A DNA stretch of 64,000 nucleotides, taken from the NCBI RefSeq assembly GCF_900187455.1, contig NZ_FYDX01000003.1, forward strand, positions 62,001-126,000, written 5' to 3'. A program made the translations under genes and the position numbers. The notes below the pieces were generated by a model that had not been told where the DNA came from, searched no databases, and saw only the letters and a program-made list of their open reading frames with translations. Shown here in pieces: positions 24,437 through 33,520 of this stretch. Positions within the stretch are counted from its first letter, which is position 1; every line of letters begins with the position of its first letter. Origin of the DNA: Pseudomonas sp. Irchel 3E13. GTDB lineage: Bacteria; Pseudomonadota; Gammaproteobacteria; Pseudomonadales; Pseudomonadaceae.

Positions 24437-26016
24437 AAGAGGGCTTTCGCCAGGCCATGGCCTGGCTGCACACCTGGGCCGGGCTGATTTTCGGCTGGCT
24501 GTTGTTCGCGATTTTCCTGACGGGCACGATGTCTTACTTCAAGTCCGAGATCACCCACTGGAGCCAGCCGGAAATCCCGGTGCGCCCGCTCGATGGCGCC
24601 GCCAGCCTGGCGATGGCCCAGGATTACCTGCAACGCAACGCCGCCGATGCCGGCAGTTGGTTCATCCAGTTGCCGAACGCCCGCGAGCCGGCGCTGACGG
24701 TGGGTTGGCGTGCGCCCGGCGCCGGTCGGCGCGATTTCACCGAAAAGACCCTTGATCCTGCCAGCGGCGCCGAAATCACCCCGCGTGACAGCCTGGGCGG
24801 CCAGTTCTTCTACCGCTTCCATTTCCAGTTGGAGATGCCGTACCCGTGGGGCCGCTGGCTGTCCACCTTCGCCGCGCTGATGATGCTGGTGGGGCTGGTG
24901 ACCGGGATCATCACCCACAAGAAAATCTTCAAGGAGTTCTTCACCTTCCGCCCCGGCAAGGGCCAGCGTTCCTGGCTCGACGGGCACAACGCGATCGGCG
25001 TGCTGGTGCTGCCGTTCCACCTGATGATCAGCTACAGCAGCCTGGTGATCTTCATGTCCATGGTCATGCCGGCGAGCATCCTCGCCAGCTACGGCAACGA
25101 CACCCGGGCGTTCTTCAACGAGGTGTTCGGGCCTCAGCGCAATGTCGAACGGGCCAATCAGCCGGCACCGTTGCAGTCGCTGCCGGCGCTGTACCACAAG
25201 GTCGGCGAGGCCGCGCCGGGCAGCCACATCGGCTGGGTCGAGGTGCAGCAGCCGGGGGATCGCAATGCCCAGGTGCGCTTCATTCCTGAAACGGGCCAAC
25301 GGATTGTCCGCCAGCGTGGCGCCGGCTGGGTGTTCGATGGCGCCGACGGCTCCCTGAGCTACAGCCAGATGCCCGAGCCGGCGCCAGTGCTGATCGCCGG
25401 CGGTTTCTACGGCCTGCACATGGGCGAGTTCGCCGGGCCGCTGCTGCGCTGGCTGTACTTCTTCTTCGGTCTGGCCGGCACGGCGGTGATCGGCACCGGG
25501 CTGGTGATGTGGCTGGGCAAGCGCCAGCTCAAGCATGCGAAGAGCGGCACCCAGCCGTTCGAACTGCGGCTGGTGGAAGTGCTGAACATCGCCAGCATGA
25601 GTGGGCTGATCCTCGGGATTGCCGGGTTCTTCTGGGCCAACCGCCTGTTGCCGGTGGCGCTGGAAGGACGCTCCGGCTGGGAGGTCAACGCGTTCTTCGG
25701 TGTCTGGCTGCTGGGCTTGCTGCATGCGCTGCTGCGACCTGGCCGCAAAGCCTGGGGCGAACAACTGGCGCTGGCGGCGCTGGCCTGGGGCGGGCTGCCG
25801 CTGCTCAACGGCCTGACCACCGACGCCGGACTCAATCACTCGCTTGCCGCCGGCGACTGGGGCATGGCCGGCTTCGACCTGACGGCCCTGGGCTGCGGCC
25901 TGTTCTTCGCCTGGACCGCCAGCAAGATGCTGCGCCCGCCGGTGCAGGCGCCAAAGCGCGCGCCGAAAGCGGCGAAGGCCGCGCCAGTGGCCGTCCGTGA
26001 AGCGGAGGTGAACTGA
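24433..26016 (+). CDS. PepSY-associated membrane protein, putative siderophore-iron reductase
   Basis: A 527-aa inner-membrane protein of the PepSY-TM family. Helices at about 10-35, 140-160, 190-215, 340-365 and several near the C-terminus; conserved histidines in WLHTWAG, FYRFHFQLEM, WLDGHNAIGVLVLPFHLMI and FYGLHMG could bind haem. Related proteins (FoxB, PiuB type) help release iron from siderophores at the inner membrane. Within an operon with DUF3649 and DUF3325, overlapping both neighbours by a few nucleotides. Confidence 0.85.
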   Translation: MKEGFRQAMAWLHTWAGLIFGWLLFAIFLTGTMSYFKSEITHWSQPEIPVRPLDGAASLAMAQDYLQRNAADAGSWFIQLPNAREPALTVGWRAPGAGRRDFTEKTLDPASGAEITPRDSLGGQFFYRFHFQLEMPYPWGRWLSTFAALMMLVGLVTGIITHKKIFKEFFTFRPGKGQRSWLDGHNAIGVLVLPFHLMISYSSLVIFMSMVMPASILASYGNDTRAFFNEVFGPQRNVERANQPAPLQSLPALYHKVGEAAPGSHIGWVEVQQPGDRNAQVRFIPETGQRIVRQRGAGWVFDGADGSLSYSQMPEPAPVLIAGGFYGLHMGEFAGPLLRWLYFFFGLAGTAVIGTGLVMWLGKRQLKHAKSGTQPFELRLVEVLNIASMSGLILGIAGFFWANRLLPVALEGRSGWEVNAFFGVWLLGLLHALLRPGRKAWGEQLALAALAWGGLPLLNGLTTDAGLNHSLAAGDWGMAGFDLTALGCGLFFAWTASKMLRPPVQAPKRAPKAAKAAPVAVREAEVN

Positions 26017-26342
26017 TGCTGGCCATTGCGCTGTTTGCCTTCGCCGGTTCCGCCGCCTTGTGCCTGGCCATGGAAAAGCATTTCAGCGACCTGCTCGGAC
26101 GCAAGCCAACCCCGCGCCAGCTCAAGGGGCTGCGTGTCGCCGGCTGGCTGTTGATGGCCTTGGCCCTGGCCGCCGCGGTGCATCACAGCGGCTGGGCCAT
26201 GGGCCTGGTCGAATTGTCCGGCGCGCTGATGGCCGGCCTGTGCCTGTGGGTCTTCGCCTTGCCGTACCGGCCGCGCTGGCTGCTGGGGCTGGCGGCGGCG
26301 AGCCTGTTGCTGGCGCCGTTTTCCGCATTGGGACTGATCTGA
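26016..26342 (+). CDS. DUF3325 family membrane protein
   Basis: A 108-aa protein with three predicted membrane helices (residues about 1-20, 42-62, 64-104) of a family found with PepSY iron-reductase genes. The function is unknown. Its start overlaps the PepSY stop as TGATG, and the sigma gene follows 4 nt after its own stop, so the small membrane proteins and the signalling genes may share a transcript. Confidence 0.82.
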   Translation: MLAIALFAFAGSAALCLAMEKHFSDLLGRKPTPRQLKGLRVAGWLLMALALAAAVHHSGWAMGLVELSGALMAGLCLWVFALPYRPRWLLGLAAASLLLAPFSALGLI

Positions 26343-26346
26343 GCCG

Positions 26347-26913
26347 ATGAGCGAACCCCTCGACCCGCCGCCCGCCGACGCCCCGGCCCGTGCCCGCTTT
26401 CTCCAGGTGTTCCTGGCCCAGCGTGCGCGCATGGAAAGCCTGGTCAGTCGGCGGGTCGGTTGCCGGGCGACGGCGGCCGATCTGGTGCAGGAGCTGTTCC
26501 TGCGCTTCTGGCGTCGGCCCCAGGTCGAGGTCGAGTCGCTGGACAGCTACCTGATGCGCTGCGCCGGCAATATCGCCATCGACCACCTGCGCAGTGAAGG
26601 CGCCCGCGAGCGGATCAACGACAACCTGCCCGAGCCGATTCAACAAGCGCTGGAAAGCGAGCCCCAGGCCGCGCTCGAAGCCGACAGCGACCTGCGCCGG
26701 ATCGAAGCGGCGCTGCGCGAATTGCCCGAGCGCACCCGGCACATCTTCTTGCTCAACCGCATCCACGGGCGCACTTATGGCGAGATCGCCAAGGTCATGC
26801 AGGTGTCCCAAAGCGCGGTGGAAAAACATATGATGCGGGCCCTCGAGGCCTGCAAGGCGAGTGTCGCCGCAGAACCCGAGCTGCCCCGCAAGCCTGGAAC
26901 CGCGCCGCGATGA
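26347..26913 (+). CDS. Iron-type ECF sigma factor (FpvI/FiuI/FoxI-like)
   Basis: A 188-aa ECF sigma factor: region 2 (MESLVSRRVGCRATAADLVQELFLRFWRRP, SLDSYLMRCAGNIAIDHLR) and region 4 (ALRELPERTRHIFLLNRIHGRTYGEIAKVMQVSQSAVEKHMMRAL). It belongs to the iron-starvation group that drives a neighbouring siderophore receptor. Start 4 nt after DUF3325; its stop overlaps the fecR start (ATGA). Region 4 differs from the other two sigma factors here, so it should read a different promoter. Confidence 0.93.
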   Translation: MSEPLDPPPADAPARARFLQVFLAQRARMESLVSRRVGCRATAADLVQELFLRFWRRPQVEVESLDSYLMRCAGNIAIDHLRSEGARERINDNLPEPIQQALESEPQAALEADSDLRRIEAALRELPERTRHIFLLNRIHGRTYGEIAKVMQVSQSAVEKHMMRALEACKASVAAEPELPRKPGTAPR

Positions 26914-27896
26914 ATGCTTCAGCCACGCCCCAACAGCAGCAGATGGCCCTCGACTGGCTGACCCGCATCAACGGGCAGCCGGCGCTGGCCGAAGGCGCGG
27001 CCTTCAAGCGCTGGTTGCTGGCCGATCCGGCGCATGCGCGGGCGTATCGCGAGGCCCTGGTGCTGTGGCAGCGCAGCGCGGAACCGGCCGAGCGGCTGGC
27101 GCGGGAAGAAGACGCCGCGTTGCAGGCGTACCTGCGGGCCATGGATCAACCGGCCGCGGCATCCTGGTCGCGTCGCGGTCGGCGCGTCGGCGGCCTGGCC
27201 GTGGCGGCGGCGGTGGTGCTGATGGTCAGCGTCGGCGCCGGCTGGCATCCCGGCGACTGGCTGCGCGACCTCGGCGCGGACTACGTGGCCGAGGTCGGCC
27301 AACTCCGTGAGGTGACCCTGGCCGACAACTCGCAGCTCGTGCTGGATGCCGACACTGCCATCAGCGTCGATTTCAGCCACGGCCAGCGCCGTATCGAACT
27401 GCACCGCGGCGCGGTGTTCTTCCAGGTCAGCCACACCGGCGAGCCGTTTATCGTCGAGGCCGAGGGCGGCCGCACCGAGGTGCTGGGCACGCGCTTCGAA
27501 GTGCGTCGGCAGCAGGCGGGCGCGGAGGTCACGGTGCTCTCCGGCCGGGTCGGCGTCACTGCCGCCGAAGGTCAGCCGCAGCAGGTGCTCGGCGCCGGCC
27601 AGCAGGTGGATTATCGCGATGGCAGCGCCGGCACTGTCCGCGGCGTCGACAGCGAAAGCCGTCTGGCCTGGCGCCAGGGCTGGCTGAATTATTACCAGGC
27701 GCCGTTGAGCCGGGTGGTGGACGACCTCGCCCGTTATTACCCGGGGCGCATCGTCCTGCTCGGCGATGAACTGGCGGCGCGCAAGGTCAGCGGCAGCTTC
27801 CCCAGCAATGACCCGCTGGCGGCCCTCGATGCCCTCGGCGCGGTGGCCGGATTCCAGCGTCACACCCTGCTCGGGCGGGTCACGTTGCTGCGCTGA
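26910..27896 (+). CDS. FecR-type anti-sigma/signal transducer
   Basis: A 328-aa FecR protein with the DUF4880 anti-sigma domain at the N-terminus (QQMALDWLTRINGQPALAEGAAFKRWLLADPAHARAY), one membrane helix (VGGLAVAAAVVLMVSVGAG, about 92-110), and periplasmic FecR domain (REVTLADNSQLVLDADTAISVDF). It links the sigma factor upstream to the TonB receptor downstream. Confidence 0.93.
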   Translation: MNASATPQQQQMALDWLTRINGQPALAEGAAFKRWLLADPAHARAYREALVLWQRSAEPAERLAREEDAALQAYLRAMDQPAAASWSRRGRRVGGLAVAAAVVLMVSVGAGWHPGDWLRDLGADYVAEVGQLREVTLADNSQLVLDADTAISVDFSHGQRRIELHRGAVFFQVSHTGEPFIVEAEGGRTEVLGTRFEVRRQQAGAEVTVLSGRVGVTAAEGQPQQVLGAGQQVDYRDGSAGTVRGVDSESRLAWRQGWLNYYQAPLSRVVDDLARYYPGRIVLLGDELAARKVSGSFPSNDPLAALDALGAVAGFQRHTLLGRVTLLR

Positions 27897-27918
27897 AAAA
27901 ATATTTTCAGATTCAGGT

Positions 27919-27950
27919 GAGGTATCCCGCGACGGCGTCCGTGTAGTGAG
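27919..27950 (+). promoter_or_regulatory. Possible ECF-sigma promoter of the siderophore receptor
   Basis: The fecR-receptor gap holds GAGGTATCCC followed, about one helical turn and a half later, by GTCCGTGTAG. This loosely resembles promoters of iron-starvation sigma factors (a G/A-rich -35 and CGT in the -10). It is unlike the 24-bp element of the third system. A single site, so weak. Confidence 0.3.
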
Positions 27951-28003
27951 TGGAAGTGCGATTGATTCGCATATATGAAGGCTTCTCTCACAGGTTCATC
28001 GGC

Positions 28004-30409
28004 ATGAAGGCAAGATCGGCGGTGGTTCACAGCATTTCTATCGGTGTGGCGGCGGGGTTGATGGTCGCCTGCGCGGTTCCGGCGTTCGCCGCCGAGCAGG
28101 TCGAGCAGGTCTACGCGTTCGACCAGCCGGGCAAGCCCTTGCCTCAGGCCCTCAGCGATTTCAGCCGGGTGACCGGGCTGAGCGTGGTCTACACCGTCGA
28201 TCTGCCGAACCTGCAAGCGCCGGCCCTCAATGGCCGGCTCAGCGCCGAGCAGGCCCTGCAACGCCTGCTGGCGAATTCGGGCTACGGTTACCGCCGGATC
28301 AACGCCCGCACCTTGACCCTCGAACCGCTGGCCCGCGATGCTGGCGCCCTGAACCTGGACGCCACCACCGTGTCCTCGCAGCGTGACGGCGTCGGCAGCT
28401 ATCGCCAGCCGGAGACCAGCTCGATCATGCGCGGCTCGGCCTCGAGCATGGAAATTCCCCATGCCATCAACGTCGTGCCGGAGCAGGTGCTCAAGGACCA
28501 GACCCCGCGCAACCTCGACGACGCGCTCTACAACGTCAGCGGCATCACCCAGGGCAACAACTTCGGCGGCACCTCCGACACCGTGATGAAGCGCGGCTTC
28601 GGCGACAACCGCGATGGTTCGATCATGCGCGACGGCATGCCCATCGTGCAGGGGCGCAGCCTCAATGCCACCACCGAGCGGGTCGAAGTGCTCAAGGGCC
28701 CGGCCTCGCTGCTGTACGGCATCCAGGATCCGGGCGGGGTGATCAACGTGGTCAGCAAGCGCCCGCAACTGCAACGCTACAACGCCATCAACCTGCGCGG
28801 CTCGACCTACGGCGAAGGCAAGAACGGCAGCGGCGGCGGCCTCGACAGCACCGGCGCGCTGGGCGACAGCGGGCTGGCGTACCGGATGGTGCTGGACCAC
28901 GAAGACGAAGATTACTGGCGCAATTACGGCGTCCACCGCGAATCGCTGGTGGCGCCGTCGCTGGCCTGGTACGGCGAAAACACCCAGGTGCAACTGGCCT
29001 ACGAGCACCGCGAATTCCTCTACCCGTTCGACCGCGGCACCGCGATCGACCCGCGCACCAACCGCGCGCTGAACATTCCTCGCGAGCGTCGCCTGGACGA
29101 ACCGTTCAACGACATGGAAGGCCGCTCGGACCTGTACCGGCTGGAAATCGACCACCAGTTTTCCGATGACTGGAAAGCCCACGTCGGCTACAGCTTCAAC
29201 CGCGAAACCTACGATGCCAGCCAGGTCCGCGTCACGGCGGTGAACCCGGTCGCCGGCACCCTGACCCGCAGCATCGACGGCACCCGCGGCTCACTGAGCA
29301 CCGACCGCTTCGCCACCCTCAGTTTCGACGGCAAGGTGCAGATCGCCGGCTTGCAGAACGACCTGCTGTTCGGCGTCGACAGCGAGTACCGCAAGATCTA
29401 CCGCTCCGACCTGATCCGCCAGACCAGCCGCAGCACCTTCAGCTACCTCAACCCGGTGTATGGCCGCGAAGTCGAAGGCTCCACCGTCAGGGCCAGCGAC
29501 AGCGCGCAGACCGACAAACTGCGCAACGACTCGATCTTCTTCCAGGACTCCCTGCACCTGGACGAGCACTGGATCCTGGTGGCGGGCGCGCGCTGGCAGA
29601 CCTACGACCAGCTCGCCGGTCGCGGGCGCCCGTTCAAGGCCAACACCAACAACAGCGATCAGGCCTGGACGCCGCATGCCGGCGTGGTCTATCGCGTCGA
29701 CGACACCCTGTCGTTCTATGGCAGCTACAGCGAATCGTTCAAACCCAACGCCAGCATCGCTCCGCTGACCGGCGGCCTGGTGCTGGACTCGGCGATCGCG
29801 CCGGAGGAGGGCAAGTCCTGGGAACTGGGCGCCAAGCTCGACCTGCCGGACTCGCTCAGCGCCACCGTCGCGCTGTTCGACATCACCAAGCAGAACGTGC
29901 TGGTTTCCAACTTCGATGCCACTACCGGCGACACCGTCTACAGCAACGCCGGCGAAGTGCGTTCCCGTGGGCTGGAAGTGGATGTCAGCGGCCAGTTGAG
30001 CGAGCGCTGGAGCCTGATCGGCAGCTACGCCTTCACCGATGCCGAAGTGACCAAGGACCCGGACTTCAAGGGCAACCGCCTGCAGAACGTGGCGAAGCAC
30101 AGCGGCTCGTTGTCGGCGGTGTATGACGTCGGCAGCGTGTTTGGCGGCGACCGCCTGCGGCTGGGCGCGGGCGCGCGGTATGTGGGTGAGCGGGCGGGCA
30201 ACCCGGTGAATGACTTCGACCTGCCGTCCTACACCGTGGCGGACGCGTTCGCCAGCTACGAGACCAAGCTGGACGAGCACAAAGTGCGCTTTCAGTTGAA
30301 CGTGAAGAACCTGTTCGACAAGACCTACTACAGCTCGGCGGTGAACCGATACTTTGTGGCGGTGGGGGATGCGCGGCAGGTGAGTGTGTCGAGCACGCTG
30401 GAGTTCTGA
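28004..30409 (+). CDS. TonB-dependent siderophore receptor with STN domain (FoxA/FiuA type)
   Basis: An 801-aa outer-membrane receptor. Signal peptide about 1-31 (ending AFAAE), STN domain about 37-105 (YAFDQPGKPLPQALSDFSRVTGLSVVY), plug about 130-245 (VMKRGFGDNRDGSIMRDGMPI, VEVLKGPASLLYGIQDPGGVINVVSKRP), barrel ending LEF. The plug and barrel motifs are those of hydroxamate-siderophore receptors such as FoxA and FiuA; the ligand cannot be fixed from sequence. The ATG at 28004 is chosen because the signal peptide starts there; the frame opens at 27950. Confidence 0.9.
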   Translation: MKARSAVVHSISIGVAAGLMVACAVPAFAAEQVEQVYAFDQPGKPLPQALSDFSRVTGLSVVYTVDLPNLQAPALNGRLSAEQALQRLLANSGYGYRRINARTLTLEPLARDAGALNLDATTVSSQRDGVGSYRQPETSSIMRGSASSMEIPHAINVVPEQVLKDQTPRNLDDALYNVSGITQGNNFGGTSDTVMKRGFGDNRDGSIMRDGMPIVQGRSLNATTERVEVLKGPASLLYGIQDPGGVINVVSKRPQLQRYNAINLRGSTYGEGKNGSGGGLDSTGALGDSGLAYRMVLDHEDEDYWRNYGVHRESLVAPSLAWYGENTQVQLAYEHREFLYPFDRGTAIDPRTNRALNIPRERRLDEPFNDMEGRSDLYRLEIDHQFSDDWKAHVGYSFNRETYDASQVRVTAVNPVAGTLTRSIDGTRGSLSTDRFATLSFDGKVQIAGLQNDLLFGVDSEYRKIYRSDLIRQTSRSTFSYLNPVYGREVEGSTVRASDSAQTDKLRNDSIFFQDSLHLDEHWILVAGARWQTYDQLAGRGRPFKANTNNSDQAWTPHAGVVYRVDDTLSFYGSYSESFKPNASIAPLTGGLVLDSAIAPEEGKSWELGAKLDLPDSLSATVALFDITKQNVLVSNFDATTGDTVYSNAGEVRSRGLEVDVSGQLSERWSLIGSYAFTDAEVTKDPDFKGNRLQNVAKHSGSLSAVYDVGSVFGGDRLRLGAGARYVGERAGNPVNDFDLPSYTVADAFASYETKLDEHKVRFQLNVKNLFDKTYYSSAVNRYFVAVGDARQVSVSSTLEF

Positions 30410-30423
30410 TCCTTCGGTGAATT

Positions 30424-30478
30424 TGATGGCCCTATCGCTGCGGTTCGGCGTGCCGACAAGCCAGCGATGAGGCCATCA
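30424..30478. terminator. Bidirectional hairpin between receptor and AraC gene
   Basis: TGATGGCC and ATCGCTG (30424-30440) pair with CAGCGAT and GGCCATCA (30462-30478). It lies between convergent genes and covers the stop codon of the AraC gene. There is no U-tract; the CAGCGATGAG core recurs at 6006 and 46134 in similar positions. Confidence 0.5.
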
Positions 30479-31354
30479 GCTCAACCGCAACGCCAACCGG
30501 TAAGCCCCCGGCGTCGCCCCCACCGCTTGCCGGAACCGGTTGCTGAAATGGCTGGCACTGGCAAACCCGCACGCCAGCGCCACTTCAACCAGTGGCAGAT
30601 CCCCGCAAGCCAGCAACTGCCGTGCCTTGGCCAGGCGCCGGGCCAGCAGGTACTGGTGCGGCGGCAGGCCGAAGCTCTCGCGGAACATCCGCGCAAAATG
30701 GTATTCGGACAGGTTGCACAGCGCCGCCAGTTCGCTCAGGCCAATGGACTGTTCCAGGTGGCTATCGATGTAATCCACCAGTTGCCGACGCTGGTGCGCG
30801 GCCAGCCCGCCCTTGCGCTTGAGTCCTTCACGCAACCCGACCTCGCTGAGAATCGCGTGGCTGAGAATCTCGTGGGCCAGGCTGCTGGTCAGCAGACGTT
30901 CGCCGGGTTCTTCCCAGTTCAGGGTGATCAGTTGGTGAAAGCGCCGCGCCTGCTCCGGGTCTTCGATGAAGTCCGCCTCGCGCAGTTGCAGTTCGCGCGG
31001 TTCGCGGTCGAGCAGGGTCACGCAGCCGAGGGCGAACTGTTCTTCGCTGATGTACAGGTGGGCCAGGCGGATATTGCCGTTGACCACCCAGTTCGAGACG
31101 CAGCCGGCGGGCATGATGCACAGCTTGTCCGGCGCGCCTTTGGTGCCCGGTCGTTCGCGGCGGAAGGTGCCGGTGCCGTCGGCGATATAGCACGACAGCG
31201 TGTGGTGGCTCGGCGCCTCGTAGTCGCGGGCGTCATGGCGGTTGCTCCACAGGGCCGCGGCCAGGCCGTCGCCGAGCTGCGCGCTGTGTTCCAGGCGCGC
31301 GTGGGGGGACGCGTGCATGGATTTGAAAACCTGTAACTGATCGAGCGCGGTCAT
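30476..31354 (-). CDS. AraC-family transcriptional regulator
   Basis: A 292-aa regulator with an N-terminal cupin-like sensing region (about 1-180) and two C-terminal helix-turn-helix motifs (about 190-285: IGLSELAALCNLSEYHFARMFRESFGLPPHQYLLARRLAKARQLL, LVEVALACGFASASHFSNRFRQAVGATPGAYR). The ATG at 31354 has GGAGG upstream; the frame continues to 31585 without support. It is divergent from the EamA exporter gene, which is the likely target. Confidence 0.88.
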   Translation of the reverse strand: MTALDQLQVFKSMHASPHARLEHSAQLGDGLAAALWSNRHDARDYEAPSHHTLSCYIADGTGTFRRERPGTKGAPDKLCIMPAGCVSNWVVNGNIRLAHLYISEEQFALGCVTLLDREPRELQLREADFIEDPEQARRFHQLITLNWEEPGERLLTSSLAHEILSHAILSEVGLREGLKRKGGLAAHQRRQLVDYIDSHLEQSIGLSELAALCNLSEYHFARMFRESFGLPPHQYLLARRLAKARQLLACGDLPLVEVALACGFASASHFSNRFRQAVGATPGAYRLALRLS

Positions 31355-31487
31355 GGTGGCTACCTCCGACGCCATCCTACGCTTGTGAGGTTGGTCTGAC
31401 AGCGGCCGACCCGACAAAAGCGCAAGTTTGTGCAAGCGGCCGGGCCGAACGGCGCGGGACACTGGTGGCAACCTTGGGAGGCTTGCC

Positions 31488-32390
31488 ATGAACCTGTCGC
31501 TGTATCTGCTCACCGTGCTCATCTGGGGCACCACCTGGATCGCCCTGAAACTGCAACTGGGCGTGGTCGCCATTCCGGTTTCCATCGTTTATCGCTTCGC
31601 CCTGGCGGCGCTGGTGCTGTTCGTCGTGCTGTTGCTGACGCGCAAGCTGCAACCGATGAACCGCCGCGGGCACCTGGTGTGCGTGGCGCAGGGGCTGTGC
31701 CTGTTCTGCGTCAACTTCATGTGTTTCCTCACCGCCAGCCAGTGGGTGACCACCGGCTTGATCGCCGTGGTGTTTTCCACCGCCACCCTGTGGAACGCGC
31801 TGAATGCGCGGTTGTTCTTCGGCCAGAAGATCGCCACCAACGTGCTGCTGGGCGGGGCGCTCGGCCTGAGCGGGCTGGGGCTGCTGTTCTGGCCGGAATT
31901 GTCCGGGCAGGCCGCCAGCCATGAAACCCTGATGGGCTTGGGCCTGGCGCTGGCCGGCACGCTGTGTTTCTCCGCGGGGAACATGCTTTCCAGCGTGCAG
32001 CAGAAAGCCGGGCTGCGGCCGATGACCACCAATGCCTGGGGCATGGCCTATGGCGCGGGGATGCTGGCGACGTACTGCCTGGTCAGCGGGATTCCGTTTG
32101 CCATGGACTGGAGCGCGCAGTATGTCGGGTCGCTGCTGTACCTGGTGATTCCGGGGTCGGTGATCGGCTTTACCGCGTACCTGACGCTGGTCGGGCGCAT
32201 GGGGCCGGAGCGGGCGGCGTATTGCACCGTGCTGTTCCCGTTGGTGGCGCTGAATGTGTCGGCGGTGGTGGAGGGGTATCAGTGGACGGCGCCGGCGTTG
32301 ATGGGGCTGGTGTTGGTGATGGTGGGGAATGTGTTGGTGTTTCGCAAACCCAAGCCGAAGGTTGCTGTGGGTGGGGCTGTGTTGAGGTAA
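31488..32390 (+). CDS. EamA-family (DMT) inner-membrane exporter
   Basis: A 300-aa protein with about ten membrane helices in two EamA halves (WGTTWIALKLQLGVV in the first; the second begins near 152 with LMGLGLALAGTLCFSAGNM). Drug/metabolite transporter superfamily, likely exporting amino acids or small metabolites. GGGAGG precedes the ATG. It is divergent from the AraC regulator (133-nt gap). Confidence 0.88.
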   Translation: MNLSLYLLTVLIWGTTWIALKLQLGVVAIPVSIVYRFALAALVLFVVLLLTRKLQPMNRRGHLVCVAQGLCLFCVNFMCFLTASQWVTTGLIAVVFSTATLWNALNARLFFGQKIATNVLLGGALGLSGLGLLFWPELSGQAASHETLMGLGLALAGTLCFSAGNMLSSVQQKAGLRPMTTNAWGMAYGAGMLATYCLVSGIPFAMDWSAQYVGSLLYLVIPGSVIGFTAYLTLVGRMGPERAAYCTVLFPLVALNVSAVVEGYQWTAPALMGLVLVMVGNVLVFRKPKPKVAVGGAVLR

Positions 32391-32396
32391 GGCGCT

Positions 32397-32468
32397 TCGC
32401 GAGCAAGCTCGCTCCTACAGGGGAAGGGATCGCGGTCCATTCTTCTGTAGGAGCGAGCTTGCTCGCGA
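32397..32468. repeat. REP doublet
   Basis: Perfect 24-bp inverted arms at 32397-32420 and 32445-32468 (core GTAGGAGCGAGCTTGCTCGC) with a 24-nt spacer. It lies between the convergent EamA and dehydrogenase genes and could act as a bidirectional terminator or mRNA stabiliser. Confidence 0.92.
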
Positions 32469-32475
32469 TGAGCGT

Positions 32476-33447
32476 TTACTTCCAGACCTGCGGATTCACC
32501 AGGTCCCGCGGCCGCTCGCCCAGCAGCGCCGCCCGCAGGTTGTCGATGGCGCGGTTAGCCATGGCTTCGCGGGTCTCGGCGGTTGCCGAACCGACATGGG
32601 GCAAGGTCACCGCATTGCTCAACGCGAACAGCGGCGATTCGGTCAGCGGCTCTTTCTCATACACATCCAGCCCCGCGCCGCGAATGACGCCGTTCTGCAA
32701 CGCTTCCACCAACGCGGCCTCATCCACCACCGGCCCGCGGGAAATGTTGATCAGGAACGCGCTGCGCTTCATCTGCCGCAGTTGCTCGGCGCCGATCAGG
32801 TGTTTGGTCTGCGCACTGAGCGGAACCACCAAGCAGACGAAATCCGCCTCGGCCAGCAACTGCTCAAGACTCACATGGCGCGCACCCAGTTCCTGCTCCA
32901 GCGCTTCCTTGCGGCTGTTGCCGGCGTAGATCACCGGCATGTTGAAACCGAAACGTCCGCGCCGGGCGATGGCCGCGCCGATGTTGCCGAGGCCGACGAT
33001 GCCCAGGGTCTTGCCGAACACGTCGCTGCCGAACTGCGCCGGGCCGACGGTGGCCTGCCACTGGCCGGCCTTGGTCCAGGCGTCCAGTTCGGCGGTGCGC
33101 CGGGCGGCGCTCATGATCAGGGCGAAACCGAGGTCGGCGGTGCTTTCGGTCAGCACGTCCGGGGTGTTGGTCAGGGCCAGGCCGCGTTCGTTGAAGTAGG
33201 CCAGGTCGTAGTTGTCGTAGCCCACCGATACGCTGGACACCACCTCAAGCTTCGCGGCGTTTTCCAGTTGCGCGCGGCCCAGCTTGCGGCCCACGCCGAT
33301 CAGGCCGTGGGCCTCGGGCAGGGCGTCGTTGAACTGGGCGGCGATGTCGCCCAGCTTCGGGTTGGGAACGATCACGTTGAAGTCTTGCTGCAGGCGTTCG
33401 ACCATCGGCGCGGTAATGCGACTGAAGGCAAGGACGGTCTTTTTCAT
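32476..33447 (-). CDS. D-2-hydroxyacid dehydrogenase (glyoxylate/2-ketogluconate reductase type)
   Basis: A 323-aa NAD(P)H reductase. The nucleotide motif GLGNIGAAIARR is near 152-163, and the catalytic Arg (NISRGPVVDE), Glu (DVYEKEP) and His (LPHVGSAT) are visible. It is closest to the GhrB/TkrA group that reduces glyoxylate, hydroxypyruvate or 2-ketogluconate. Stands alone between two regulators' regions. Confidence 0.9.
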   Translation of the reverse strand: MKKTVLAFSRITAPMVERLQQDFNVIVPNPKLGDIAAQFNDALPEAHGLIGVGRKLGRAQLENAAKLEVVSSVSVGYDNYDLAYFNERGLALTNTPDVLTESTADLGFALIMSAARRTAELDAWTKAGQWQATVGPAQFGSDVFGKTLGIVGLGNIGAAIARRGRFGFNMPVIYAGNSRKEALEQELGARHVSLEQLLAEADFVCLVVPLSAQTKHLIGAEQLRQMKRSAFLINISRGPVVDEAALVEALQNGVIRGAGLDVYEKEPLTESPLFALSNAVTLPHVGSATAETREAMANRAIDNLRAALLGERPRDLVNPQVWK

Positions 33448-33520
33448 CGGCGAAATCTCTGCGGGCGGTGGAGAATGGGTAGCACGCTATCATTCCCCGC
33501 CGCCGCTGTGCAGCAAGATT

